Shown here piece after piece: positions 1 through 7,395 of a DNA stretch of 53,908 nt. The translations under genes were made by a program, and so were the position numbers. Within the stretch, counting starts at the first letter, position 1. Every line of letters begins with the position of its first letter. The DNA comes from an uncultured Bacteroidales bacterium. Its GTDB lineage: Bacteria > Bacteroidota > Bacteroidia > Bacteroidales > UBA932. The notes beneath the pieces are model-generated. The model was not told the DNA's origin and searched no databases. It saw only the letters and a list, made by a program, of their open reading frames with translations. The stretch is taken from NCBI GenBank assembly GCA_946415475.1, contig CAMKSQ010000012.1:1-53908 (forward strand), given 5' to 3'.

Positions 1-1580
1 GCGCCGAAGCTTACGAGCACGCCGAACAGCAGCACAACGTTGCAAAGCAGGGCAACGTCTGCGATGAGACCGGCGCCCTGGTAGAAGAATACCATGTAGA
101 TGAGCACCAGGCAGAAGGCGATGAGGAAGGAGATGAGACCAGCCTTGATGGATGCGCTACCCAGGGAAGGACCGACCACCTGCTCCTGGATGATGGTAGC
201 AGGGGCGGGGAGCTTACCGGATTTGAGCACGTTGGCAAGGTCCTCAGCTTCCTGAACGTCGAAGTTACCGGTAATCTCGGAGGAGCCGCCGGTGATTTCC
301 GTGTTCACGGTAGGATAAGAATACACGAGACCATCCAGGACGATGGCAACCTGCTTGCCGATATTGTCCTTGGTGAGACGGGCCCAGATGGAGGCACCCT
401 CTGCGTTCATAGTCATGGAAACGGAAGGAGCGCCGTTACCGCCGTTCTGGGCGCCGTTGAAGTTCACGCGGGCGTCAGTCACGACACCGCCGTCCAGCGG
501 AGCCTTGCCGTCGCGGGAGTTCACCTTGATGGCAACCAGTTCGTACAGGTTGCTGCCCTTCACCAGATCCGTGGGCTTTACAGACCACATACCCTTGAAG
601 CCGGCCGGAAGGACATCCGAAGCCATGGTCAGGTAGCGGTTCACCTTAACGGTATCTACGCCCTGGGCGAAGCCGATGCAGGCGTTGTTCCAACCGGAAG
701 GGGAGAGCACCTGGAACAGGGGATTGGCCACTGCGGTGGAGTCACCCAAGTTGCCCAGGATTTCGCTCACGCGTGCGTCTACGGCATAGAGGTCTACCTC
801 GTTGCCCTGATAGGTGGGCCAGAATTCCAGGGAAGCGGTACCCTGCAGGAGCTTGCGCACACGCTCAGGGTCCTTGACGCCGGGCAGTTCGATGAGGATT
901 TTGCCGGAGTTGCCAACCTGCTGGATGTTGGGCTGGGTTACGCCAAAACGGTCGATACGGTTGCGGAGCACGTTGAAGGAGTTGTCAACGGCGCTCTTGG
1001 CCTCGTTGCGGATGACGTTGATGACCTCTGCGTTGGTGGCCTCGTTGGACACTTTGTCGCGGAGCTCATAAGTGGCGAAAATCTCGGCCAGGCGACGCTG
1101 GGGAGCAATCTGGTTCCAGGCTTCTGCGAACAGACCGATGAAGTCTGCGCTGGAGGCCGTGTTGTTGGCCTTGGCCTGTGCCATGGCGGCGACGAAGTCC
1201 GGATCCGTGCTGTTGCCGGAAAGGGCCTTCACCAGGTCTTCCAACTGAACCTGCAGCATGACGTTCATACCGCCCTTCAGGTCCAGACCCAGGTTAATCT
1301 CTTTTTCTTTGACACTCTTGTAGGTGTATCCGAAGAACACCTTTTCCGTGCTGATGGAGTCGATGTAGGCTCTGTTTCTGATGTTGGCCACGGAGTCCTG
1401 CACATACTCACGGACTTCTGCGGCTACATTGTTAGACTCTACAAACTGCAGGGCCTGTTCCTCCGCATACTGGGCAGCTTTTTTCTCCTGGATGCGGGTT
1501 ACCGCGGTGAAAGAAAGCTGCCAGACGCTGGCGATGGCGAGCAGAATGGCTACGAGTCTGATCCAACCTTTGCTTTGCAT
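1..1580 (-). CDS. secD: Protein translocase subunit SecD (N-terminal part, probably a SecDF fusion), partial
   Basis: Inner-membrane accessory of the Sec translocon that uses the proton gradient to pull exported proteins across the membrane. The minus-strand reading frame is open from an ATG at 1580 to the left edge, about 526 codons. It shows an N-terminal membrane helix (MQSKGWIRLVAILLAIA), the SecD signature GLDLKGGMNVMLQV near residue 97, the RNRIDRFGVTQPNIQQVG motif of the periplasmic P1 domain, and near the left edge GPSLGSASIKAGLISF entering the membrane domain. In Bacteroidota SecD and SecF are normally fused into one protein of about 1000 residues. The SecF half would lie outside the window, so the fusion is inferred. 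Confidence 0.95.
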   Translation of the reverse strand, partial: MQSKGWIRLVAILLAIASVWQLSFTAVTRIQEKKAAQYAEEQALQFVESNNVAAEVREYVQDSVANIRNRAYIDSISTEKVFFGYTYKSVKEKEINLGLDLKGGMNVMLQVQLEDLVKALSGNSTDPDFVAAMAQAKANNTASSADFIGLFAEAWNQIAPQRRLAEIFATYELRDKVSNEATNAEVINVIRNEAKSAVDNSFNVLRNRIDRFGVTQPNIQQVGNSGKILIELPGVKDPERVRKLLQGTASLEFWPTYQGNEVDLYAVDARVSEILGNLGDSTAVANPLFQVLSPSGWNNACIGFAQGVDTVKVNRYLTMASDVLPAGFKGMWSVKPTDLVKGSNLYELVAIKVNSRDGKAPLDGGVVTDARVNFNGAQNGGNGAPSVSMTMNAEGASIWARLTKDNIGKQVAIVLDGLVYSYPTVNTEITGGSSEITGNFDVQEAEDLANVLKSGKLPAPATIIQEQVVGPSLGSASIKAGLISFLIAFCLVLIYMVFFYQGAGLIADVALLCNVVLLFGVLVSFG

Positions 1581-1653
1581 TTTTTGTATTGTTTTAAATT
1601 ATTTGTAATCTGGCTTGAGGCAACATCAATAGACACTACCGCAAAATAGGCTG

Positions 1654-1661
1654 CAAAGTTA
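1654..1661 (-). promoter_or_regulatory. Bacteroidota -7 box upstream of secD
   Basis: On the minus strand the sequence reads TAACTTTG, matching the TAnnTTTG -7 consensus, about 75 bp upstream of the secD start. I see no clear -33 TTTG at the usual 19-21 bp spacing, so only the -7 element is supported. Confidence 0.45.
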
Positions 1662-1718
1662 CTAAATTTTTCTTATTAACGAAGAAATATTTTACAGATG
1701 CTTCTCATAAAAAATTCG

Positions 1719-1726
1719 TAATTTTG
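1719..1726 (+). promoter_or_regulatory. Bacteroidota -7 box for the PD40 protein gene
   Basis: TAATTTTG matches TAnnTTTG and lies 16 bp before the ATG at 1742. This favours that ATG over an in-frame ATG at 1724, which overlaps the box. The -33 element is not obvious. It forms a divergent promoter region with the minus-strand box at 1654-1661. Confidence 0.5.
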
Positions 1727-1741
1727 CAAACTACAGCAAAG

Positions 1742-3241
1742 ATGAAGCAATTTCTTACCGGCGTCCTGGCCCTGCTGGTAGCAGGAAGTGCATTATCGGC
1801 CCAGAATATTCTGGACCGACCCGTGCCGATGACCATGCCGATAGCCCCGAAGCGCATGTCGGCGGAGCAGATAGTGGCGCGGGCGGACAGTCTGCACCGG
1901 GCCTACTGCTTTCAGGACGCGCTGGAGCTGTACCAGATTACCGGCAAAACCGGCAAGGCCACCCTGGCCCAGAACGGCCTCAACCTCATGGACCTTTGCG
2001 CCAAACCGCAGGTGGTGGCCCGCCAACGCTTCTCCCGCAAGGACTTCTTCCTGTATTACCCGCTGCCGCAGCACGCCTGGCATCCTTCGCCCAACCAGCT
2101 GGATTCATCGGACCTCTATCCCGTGTATTATCCCAAGGGGGCCGATGCCATTTATTATTCCACGCGTGACCGCGCAGGTACGCGGAGCCTTTTTGTCATC
2201 GAGGATCTGGACACCCTCTGGCGCGAACCCCGCCTGCTGGGCGAGTCGCTCCTGAGCGTGGGCACGGAAGTTTTCCCCATGCTCTCGCCGGACGGACAGA
2301 CGCTCTATTTCGCCTCCGACGGCCTCTTCGGCGTGGGTGGCCTGGACCTGTACATGTCCCGTTGGGACGAAGAGTCGGGTCGATGGGGCCAGCCCGTCAA
2401 TCTGGGCTTCCCTTTTAACTCGCCCGGGGACGATTTCCTGCTCTGCGACACGGAAGACGGAAAATATACGCTGTTCGCCTCCAACCGCGCATGCTCCGCA
2501 GACAGTGTCTATGTCTATGTGCTGGAGCGGGAGTCCCTGCAAAAGCGGGAGGCGGTGCACGATGCGGCCGAGCTGGCCGCCATAGCGGCGCTCAAGACGG
2601 TGAAGGACCTCGCGCGTAAGGCATCGACCCCGTCATCGGCCCCGCAGGAAAATGCGAATACGCGGCTGTACACCCGGAAGATGGAGGAGGCCCGGAAACT
2701 GCGCGAAGCCATTTCCAAGGAGAACGTGCAGGCCGCGCGGGATTCGCTGCTGGAACTGCTGGAGGAGGTGCACCTGGAAATCCGCCTGGTGGAAAAGAGT
2801 TTCCTGCAGAGCGGTGTTGTGGCCCAGGTGGAAGAAAAGGAGGTGGAGGACGCCTCGCTGGGCTATACTTTTGCCAAGAATGCCATGGGTGGGCGGCTGA
2901 ACCTGCGGGTGCGCTCGCAGGAGGAAGCTCCGACCTTCCGCATCATGCCGATGGGCCGCTTTGCTACGGACACCCAGCTTCCGGAGGGCATCATCTACCA
3001 GATCGTGCTGTTTACCTCCGCTGCACACGCCAGTTTGGACGACCTTCACGGCGTATCGCCCGTGTACGAGCGCCTGGGCTCCAACCTGCAATATACATAC
3101 GCCACGGGGCAGTATCGACACTATTCCAGCGCGCTGCTGGACCTGAATACCGTGCGTGTGCTGGGCTTTCCGCAGGCGTACATCGTGGCCTATCGGGACG
3201 GCCGGTCCGTTCCCCTGGCCTTAGCAAGACAAGAAGAATAA
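1742..3241 (+). CDS. Secreted PD40/WD40-like beta-propeller protein
   Basis: Predicted exported protein of 499 residues, function unknown. The start at 1742 gives a clean signal peptide (MKQFLTGVLALLVAGSALSAQ); an ATG 18 bp upstream would add six residues and overlap the -7 box. Residues of about 115-270 hold PD40 repeats (FPMLSPDGQTLYFASDGLFG..GGLDLYMSRW), the propeller seen in TolB and in many Bacteroidota OmpA-family proteins. A Lys/Glu-rich helical stretch at about 270-360 probably forms a coiled coil. A C-terminal region contains PEGIIYQIVLFTSA, which resembles the SPOR-like or peptidoglycan-proximal tails of related proteins, but this last match is weak. No OmpA domain is present. It is transcribed away from secD and is followed 15 bp later by the GH20 gene, with which it may be cotranscribed. 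Confidence 0.75.
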   Translation: MKQFLTGVLALLVAGSALSAQNILDRPVPMTMPIAPKRMSAEQIVARADSLHRAYCFQDALELYQITGKTGKATLAQNGLNLMDLCAKPQVVARQRFSRKDFFLYYPLPQHAWHPSPNQLDSSDLYPVYYPKGADAIYYSTRDRAGTRSLFVIEDLDTLWREPRLLGESLLSVGTEVFPMLSPDGQTLYFASDGLFGVGGLDLYMSRWDEESGRWGQPVNLGFPFNSPGDDFLLCDTEDGKYTLFASNRACSADSVYVYVLERESLQKREAVHDAAELAAIAALKTVKDLARKASTPSSAPQENANTRLYTRKMEEARKLREAISKENVQAARDSLLELLEEVHLEIRLVEKSFLQSGVVAQVEEKEVEDASLGYTFAKNAMGGRLNLRVRSQEEAPTFRIMPMGRFATDTQLPEGIIYQIVLFTSAAHASLDDLHGVSPVYERLGSNLQYTYATGQYRHYSSALLDLNTVRVLGFPQAYIVAYRDGRSVPLALARQEE

Positions 3242-3256
3242 CACATATTAATAGCC

Positions 3257-5317
3257 ATGAAGAAATTGATCCTATTGACGATGCTTGCTGCAGCGGTTTC
3301 CTGCGGCAAAACCACCATCTCATGGAAAGAAGGGGAGCCGGTGGACAAACGGCATTCCACGTTCACGCTGGAAATCCAGCAACCTCCGGCAGGAACGGAC
3401 TGGTACATCTGGTTCAGCCAGTTCCGCACGCCGGTCACGCTCCCGGACGAGGCCGACGGCCACATCGAGCACGTGAGCGGAACCTTGTACCGTTTTATTC
3501 CCAAGGTCGATACCCATGGCAAGCCGCTGACAGTGACCTACAAGGCCCGTACACTGGCGAACAACGGCCGCGCGCCCGAGGCTTTCTACCTGGTGCAGCC
3601 CGGGAAAAAACCCGTGAAGCTGGAGGTGGCCTATGAATTCCTTCCGTCGTCGATCAAACACTCCTTCGAGTGGGAGCACGTGGACGTGCTGGTGGAGGAT
3701 ATGATCCCCCGTCTCAAGCACGTGGAAAAGACGGAAGGGGAGACTGCCGTTCCCGCAAGCTGGACCTCTTCCCAGCTGGTGGAAGGCCAGAAGCCCGGCT
3801 GGTACAAAATCTGCCTCAAGGACAATGCCGCCGCGGTGGAGGCTGCCGATGAAGACGCCCTCTACTGGGCCGGCGTCACCCTCGCCAATATCCGTGAGAG
3901 TGCCGATGGTGCCACCGTTCCGGAAATGGTCATCGAGGACTGGCCGGACCTCCCGTTCCGCGGCCTCATGCTGGATGTGAGCCGCAACTTCACTACCAAG
4001 GACAACCTCCTCACGCTCATTGACTTAATGGCCCGGTACAAGGCCAATGTCCTTCACCTGCACATGGGTGACGATGAAGGCTGGCGCGTGGAAATCGACG
4101 CCCTTCCGGAACTGACATCCTACGGTGCCTTCCGCGGCCTGCCCGTCCTGAACGAAGACGGCAGCATTTCCGAGCCCGACGCCCTGCAGCCCACCTACAG
4201 CGCCTCTCTGGACCGCAACGATCTGTCCGGAACGGCCAACGGTTATTACTCGCACGCCGACTTTGTGGAGATCCTGCGCTATGCGGCTGAGCGCCGTATC
4301 AAGGTGATACCGGAGTTCGATACCCCCGGCCATTCCAGGGCCGCCATCAAGTCGATGGAAAAACGGGCGGAGCGCACCGGAGACACCTCCTGCCTGCTCT
4401 CGGAGCCGGACGATGCCTCCACCTATGTATCCGTGCAGGACTATACGGACAATGCCATCAACGTTGCCCTGGAGTCCACCTACACCTTTGTGGAGACGGT
4501 CTTCGACGGGCTCATCGCCCTTTATAAGGAAGCCGGCGTTCCGCTGGACGTGATCCATGTGGGTGGCGACGAGGTTCCGGAAGGGGCCTGGATCGGCTCG
4601 CCCGCCTGCCAGAAACTCATGCAGGAGAAAGGCTGGACCAACGTGGAACTTCTCAAGGACTACTTCGTGAGCCGCGTGCTGGACATCGCCGCCGCCAAGG
4701 GCCTGAAGATTGCCGGCTGGCAGGAACTGGTGCAGCATCTGCAGCCGGAAACCGCCGCTAAAATGGCCAAGGGCCTGGGTTACACGAATGTATGGACCGT
4801 TTCCCACGGTCGTGAGGAGCTGCCTTACCAGTTTGCCAACCAGGGACTCCCGGTGGTGATTTCATCGGCCCCGAATGCCTATCTGGATTTTGCCTACAAC
4901 GACTCCAAACTGGAGCGGGGACACAACTGGGGCGGCCTTGTGGACGAGCGCCGCACCTTCAGCCTGCTTCCTTTCAGCATGTACCGCAGCGTCCGTTGGG
5001 ACGACCATGGGGAAATGCTGGACATCTCGCAGGCGCCCGTCGGCAAAACGCCGCTGGTGGCCCGGGAGAACATTCTGGGCATCCAGGGACAGCTCTGGAC
5101 CGAGACCATCCGCAATTTCAACCACGTCACCTATTACATTTTCCCTAAGGCACTGGGCCTGTTCGAGCGCGGCTGGAACGCTTCTCCCGTCTGGGAAAAC
5201 ACGGAAGCGTCCGACGATCCGGCCTTCGTGAACGACTTCAATGCTTTCTACAGCATTATTTACGACAAGGAACTTCCTTTCTATCAGAATAAGGGCATCG
5301 CTTACCATATCAACTGA
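3257..5317 (+). CDS. Beta-N-acetylhexosaminidase, GH20 lipoprotein
   Basis: Removes terminal GlcNAc (or GalNAc) from the non-reducing end of chitooligosaccharides or glycans by substrate-assisted catalysis. The 686-residue protein begins with a lipoprotein signal (lipobox AAVSC at Cys16), so it should be membrane-anchored. An N-terminal non-catalytic beta domain leads into the GH20 barrel with FRGLMLDVSRNF, HLHMGDDEGWRVEI, VIPEFDTPGHSRAA and the catalytic Asp438-Glu439 pair in HVGGDEVP. Trp-rich substrate loops (GLWTE-like GQLWTE) are present near the C-terminus. All hallmark GH20 motifs are intact. The stop overlaps the next start by one base (TGATG), so the enzyme and the AraC-type regulator are translationally coupled. 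Confidence 0.93.
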   Translation: MKKLILLTMLAAAVSCGKTTISWKEGEPVDKRHSTFTLEIQQPPAGTDWYIWFSQFRTPVTLPDEADGHIEHVSGTLYRFIPKVDTHGKPLTVTYKARTLANNGRAPEAFYLVQPGKKPVKLEVAYEFLPSSIKHSFEWEHVDVLVEDMIPRLKHVEKTEGETAVPASWTSSQLVEGQKPGWYKICLKDNAAAVEAADEDALYWAGVTLANIRESADGATVPEMVIEDWPDLPFRGLMLDVSRNFTTKDNLLTLIDLMARYKANVLHLHMGDDEGWRVEIDALPELTSYGAFRGLPVLNEDGSISEPDALQPTYSASLDRNDLSGTANGYYSHADFVEILRYAAERRIKVIPEFDTPGHSRAAIKSMEKRAERTGDTSCLLSEPDDASTYVSVQDYTDNAINVALESTYTFVETVFDGLIALYKEAGVPLDVIHVGGDEVPEGAWIGSPACQKLMQEKGWTNVELLKDYFVSRVLDIAAAKGLKIAGWQELVQHLQPETAAKMAKGLGYTNVWTVSHGREELPYQFANQGLPVVISSAPNAYLDFAYNDSKLERGHNWGGLVDERRTFSLLPFSMYRSVRWDDHGEMLDISQAPVGKTPLVARENILGIQGQLWTETIRNFNHVTYYIFPKALGLFERGWNASPVWENTEASDDPAFVNDFNAFYSIIYDKELPFYQNKGIAYHIN

Positions 5318-6480
5318 TGAGACTGGTGATGATAACGGACTTCACGGAGCAGTTTTCCTACAAGCTGCTCCGTGGAATCATGGCCTGGTCCCGGCGGCAG
5401 GAACAGCCGTGGGTGGTGTGCAAGATGCCCCCTTCCTACAAGCGTGAAATCGGCATTCCGCGCGTGATAGAATGGGCCAAGAACTGGCGTGCCGACGTGG
5501 TGGTGGGTCAGTTTGAACCGGACGAAGATGTAACGCTGTTCCGGAAAAACGGCATCGTTGCCATCGCGCAGGACTACATTTCCCAGTTCGAGGAAATCCC
5601 CAACCTGACCGCCGACTACTATCTGACAGGTGCCATGGCCGCCCGGCGCCTGTGCGGGCACGGTTTCAAGAACCTGGGCTTCTTCGGCTACGAGAACGTT
5701 TGCTGGAGCGACGGCCGTCTGGAAGGCTTCCGGGATACGCTCCGGGACGATTATAACATCGACAAGGTCCATGTTTTCACAGACCGGAAGCTGTCCAGTA
5801 TGTGGAGTTATGAGATATCCGCGCTACAGCATTGGCTGCACGTCCTGCCCAAGCCCATCGCCATTTTTGCCTGCGACGACAACCAGGCGGAAATCCTGCT
5901 GGAAACCTGCCAGGCCTCGGGCATCAACGTTCCCCGCGAGGTGGCCATCTTGGGGGTCGATAATGACGAAGTGACCTGCAACCTGACCTCTCCGGCCATA
6001 TCGTCCATCAATGTGGATATCGAAAAGGCGGGCTTTGAGCTGGCCGCCATGGCCACCCGGATGGTGGAGGACCCGTCGTATCCCGGAGAGGATATCATCA
6101 TTCGCCCCGTAGCCATCGTGGGTCGTGGGTCTACCGCCATCCAGGCTACCAACGACCCTGTGGTGGCAGACGCCATGCGGTACATCTACGAGAACCGCGC
6201 CCGTAAGATCCTGGTATCCGACGTGGTCGCCCAGGTTCCGGTGTCGCGCCGGCTGCTGGAACAGCGGTTCAAGGAAGTAACCGGAACCAGCCTCTATACC
6301 GTCATTTCCTACCTCCGGATCGATTATTTTGCCCAGCAGCTTATCAGCTCTTCGGAGACTGTGTCCGAGATTGCCGCACGCATGGATGAACCGGACACAA
6401 AAAGCCTGTCTCGCCGCTTCAAGGCGCTGAAAGGATGCACCCCAACAGAATATCGAAAGAGGAATTTGCGCAAATTGTGA
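5317..6480 (+). CDS. XylR-type transcription regulator (periplasmic-binding-like sensor plus AraC HTH)
   Basis: Cytoplasmic sugar-responsive activator of 387 residues. Residues of about 1-270 resemble the LacI/PBP1 ligand-binding fold: MRLVMITDFTEQFSYKLLRGI at the start, GFFGYENVCWSDGRLEGF, IFACDDNQAEILLETC, VAILGVDNDEVTC and SSINVDIEKAG. Residues of about 280-387 form two AraC-type helix-turn-helix motifs (ILVSDVVAQVPVSRRLLEQRFKE.. and ..VSEIAARMDEPDTKSLSRRFK). This is the XylR architecture, in which a sugar bound to the N-terminal domain controls DNA binding. It overlaps the GH20 gene by one base and precedes the ROK kinase, so it is a good candidate for local control of the amino-sugar genes. 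The actual ligand is not visible from sequence. Confidence 0.9.
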   Translation: MRLVMITDFTEQFSYKLLRGIMAWSRRQEQPWVVCKMPPSYKREIGIPRVIEWAKNWRADVVVGQFEPDEDVTLFRKNGIVAIAQDYISQFEEIPNLTADYYLTGAMAARRLCGHGFKNLGFFGYENVCWSDGRLEGFRDTLRDDYNIDKVHVFTDRKLSSMWSYEISALQHWLHVLPKPIAIFACDDNQAEILLETCQASGINVPREVAILGVDNDEVTCNLTSPAISSINVDIEKAGFELAAMATRMVEDPSYPGEDIIIRPVAIVGRGSTAIQATNDPVVADAMRYIYENRARKILVSDVVAQVPVSRRLLEQRFKEVTGTSLYTVISYLRIDYFAQQLISSSETVSEIAARMDEPDTKSLSRRFKALKGCTPTEYRKRNLRKL

Positions 6481-6523
6481 GTACAAATACGCAAATTTCG
6501 TAATTGTTTGACTTTTCACCGAT

Positions 6524-6531
6524 TATCTTTG
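6524..6531 (+). promoter_or_regulatory. Bacteroidota -7 box before the ROK kinase operon
   Basis: TATCTTTG, a perfect TAnnTTTG match, lies 33 bp before the ROK kinase ATG in the only sizeable gap (84 bp) between the regulator and the downstream genes. A TTTG at 6507-6510 is only 13 bp upstream, too close for a standard -33 box. The promoter probably starts the transcript that runs through GH2, phosphatase and GH18, possibly into the SusCD genes. Confidence 0.55.
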
Positions 6532-6564
6532 TGGTAGCTAAAACTAGTAACCACTGATAATCGA

Positions 6565-7386
6565 ATGCTGTTAGGAATCGACATCGGGGGAACAACCATC
6601 CACTTGGGTCTTGTAAAAGGCGCCGAGTTGGTGGTTGGTAAAACCGTCCCCTCATTTGGCTGCGACTGGTCGCAGCAGCAGACGCTGGACTACCTGTGCG
6701 AGAAAATCTCCCGTATCCTTACGCCGGAGGTGGAGCGCATCGGTGTCGGTGTCCCCACGTTGGTAGACCCTGCCAAAGGCATTGCCTACCAGGCTGCTAA
6801 CATTCCTTCCTGGGACGTCGTCCCCATCAAGGAAACACTGGAAAACCGCTTCCACATTCCCGTATCCGTCAACAACGACTCCAACTGTTATGCCCTGGGT
6901 GCAGCCGCGCGCCAGGAGAAAAAGCATAACGTGCTGGTAGCCATTACGCTGGGCACCGGAATCGGAGTGGGTGTCATTGTGAATGGAAAGCTGTATGACG
7001 GGTCGCACTGCGGTGTGGGGGAAATCGGCGCCCTGCCGTATCTGGAGGAGGATTACGAGTCCTATTGCTCCAAAAAGTTCTTCCATGCCCGCGGCCACAG
7101 CCCCAGAAGTGCTTCGGAAGCCGCAGTAAGCGGCAATCCCGATGCCATGGCGCTGTATCAGGAATTCGGCGTCCATCTGGGTACCTTCCTCGCTGTGGTA
7201 ATGTTCGCCTATGACCCGGACTGCATCGTCCTGGGCGGCGGCATTGCACACTCCTTCTCCCTGTTCCACGACAGCATGTGGAAAACCCTTCGTGAAAAAT
7301 ATCCTTATACCAATACGCTGGCAGACCTCTGCATCCTGGCTATGCCGGAGGAGGAGTTGGCGGTCATTGGTGCAGCATCGTTGTAA
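6565..7386 (+). CDS. ROK-family sugar kinase (probable amino-sugar or glucose kinase)
   Basis: Cytoplasmic ATP-dependent kinase of 273 residues that would phosphorylate the monosaccharide released by the neighbouring hydrolases, most plausibly GlcNAc, GlcN or glucose. It has the N-terminal phosphate-binding motif GIDIGGTTIHLGLV, the sugar-binding and catalytic Asp in VNNDSNCYALGAA, and LGTGIGVGVIVNGKLYDG. The usual ROK zinc cluster (CxCGxxGC) is missing, and the His of the GExGH motif is replaced (GVGEIGALPYLEEDYESYCS). Similar zinc-less ROK kinases are, as far as I recall, common in Bacteroidales, so this need not mean loss of activity. A gap of 9 bp to the GH2 gene suggests cotranscription. 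Substrate is inferred from context only. Confidence 0.85.
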   Translation: MLLGIDIGGTTIHLGLVKGAELVVGKTVPSFGCDWSQQQTLDYLCEKISRILTPEVERIGVGVPTLVDPAKGIAYQAANIPSWDVVPIKETLENRFHIPVSVNNDSNCYALGAAARQEKKHNVLVAITLGTGIGVGVIVNGKLYDGSHCGVGEIGALPYLEEDYESYCSKKFFHARGHSPRSASEAAVSGNPDAMALYQEFGVHLGTFLAVVMFAYDPDCIVLGGGIAHSFSLFHDSMWKTLREKYPYTNTLADLCILAMPEEELAVIGAASL

Positions 7387-7395
7387 TTCCTGACC

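Noticed and set aside
1563..1571. CCAACCTTT within the start of secD as a member of the GGTTGG hairpin family.
   Set aside because: It is inside coding sequence, has no partner arm, and a 9-bp match is expected by chance.
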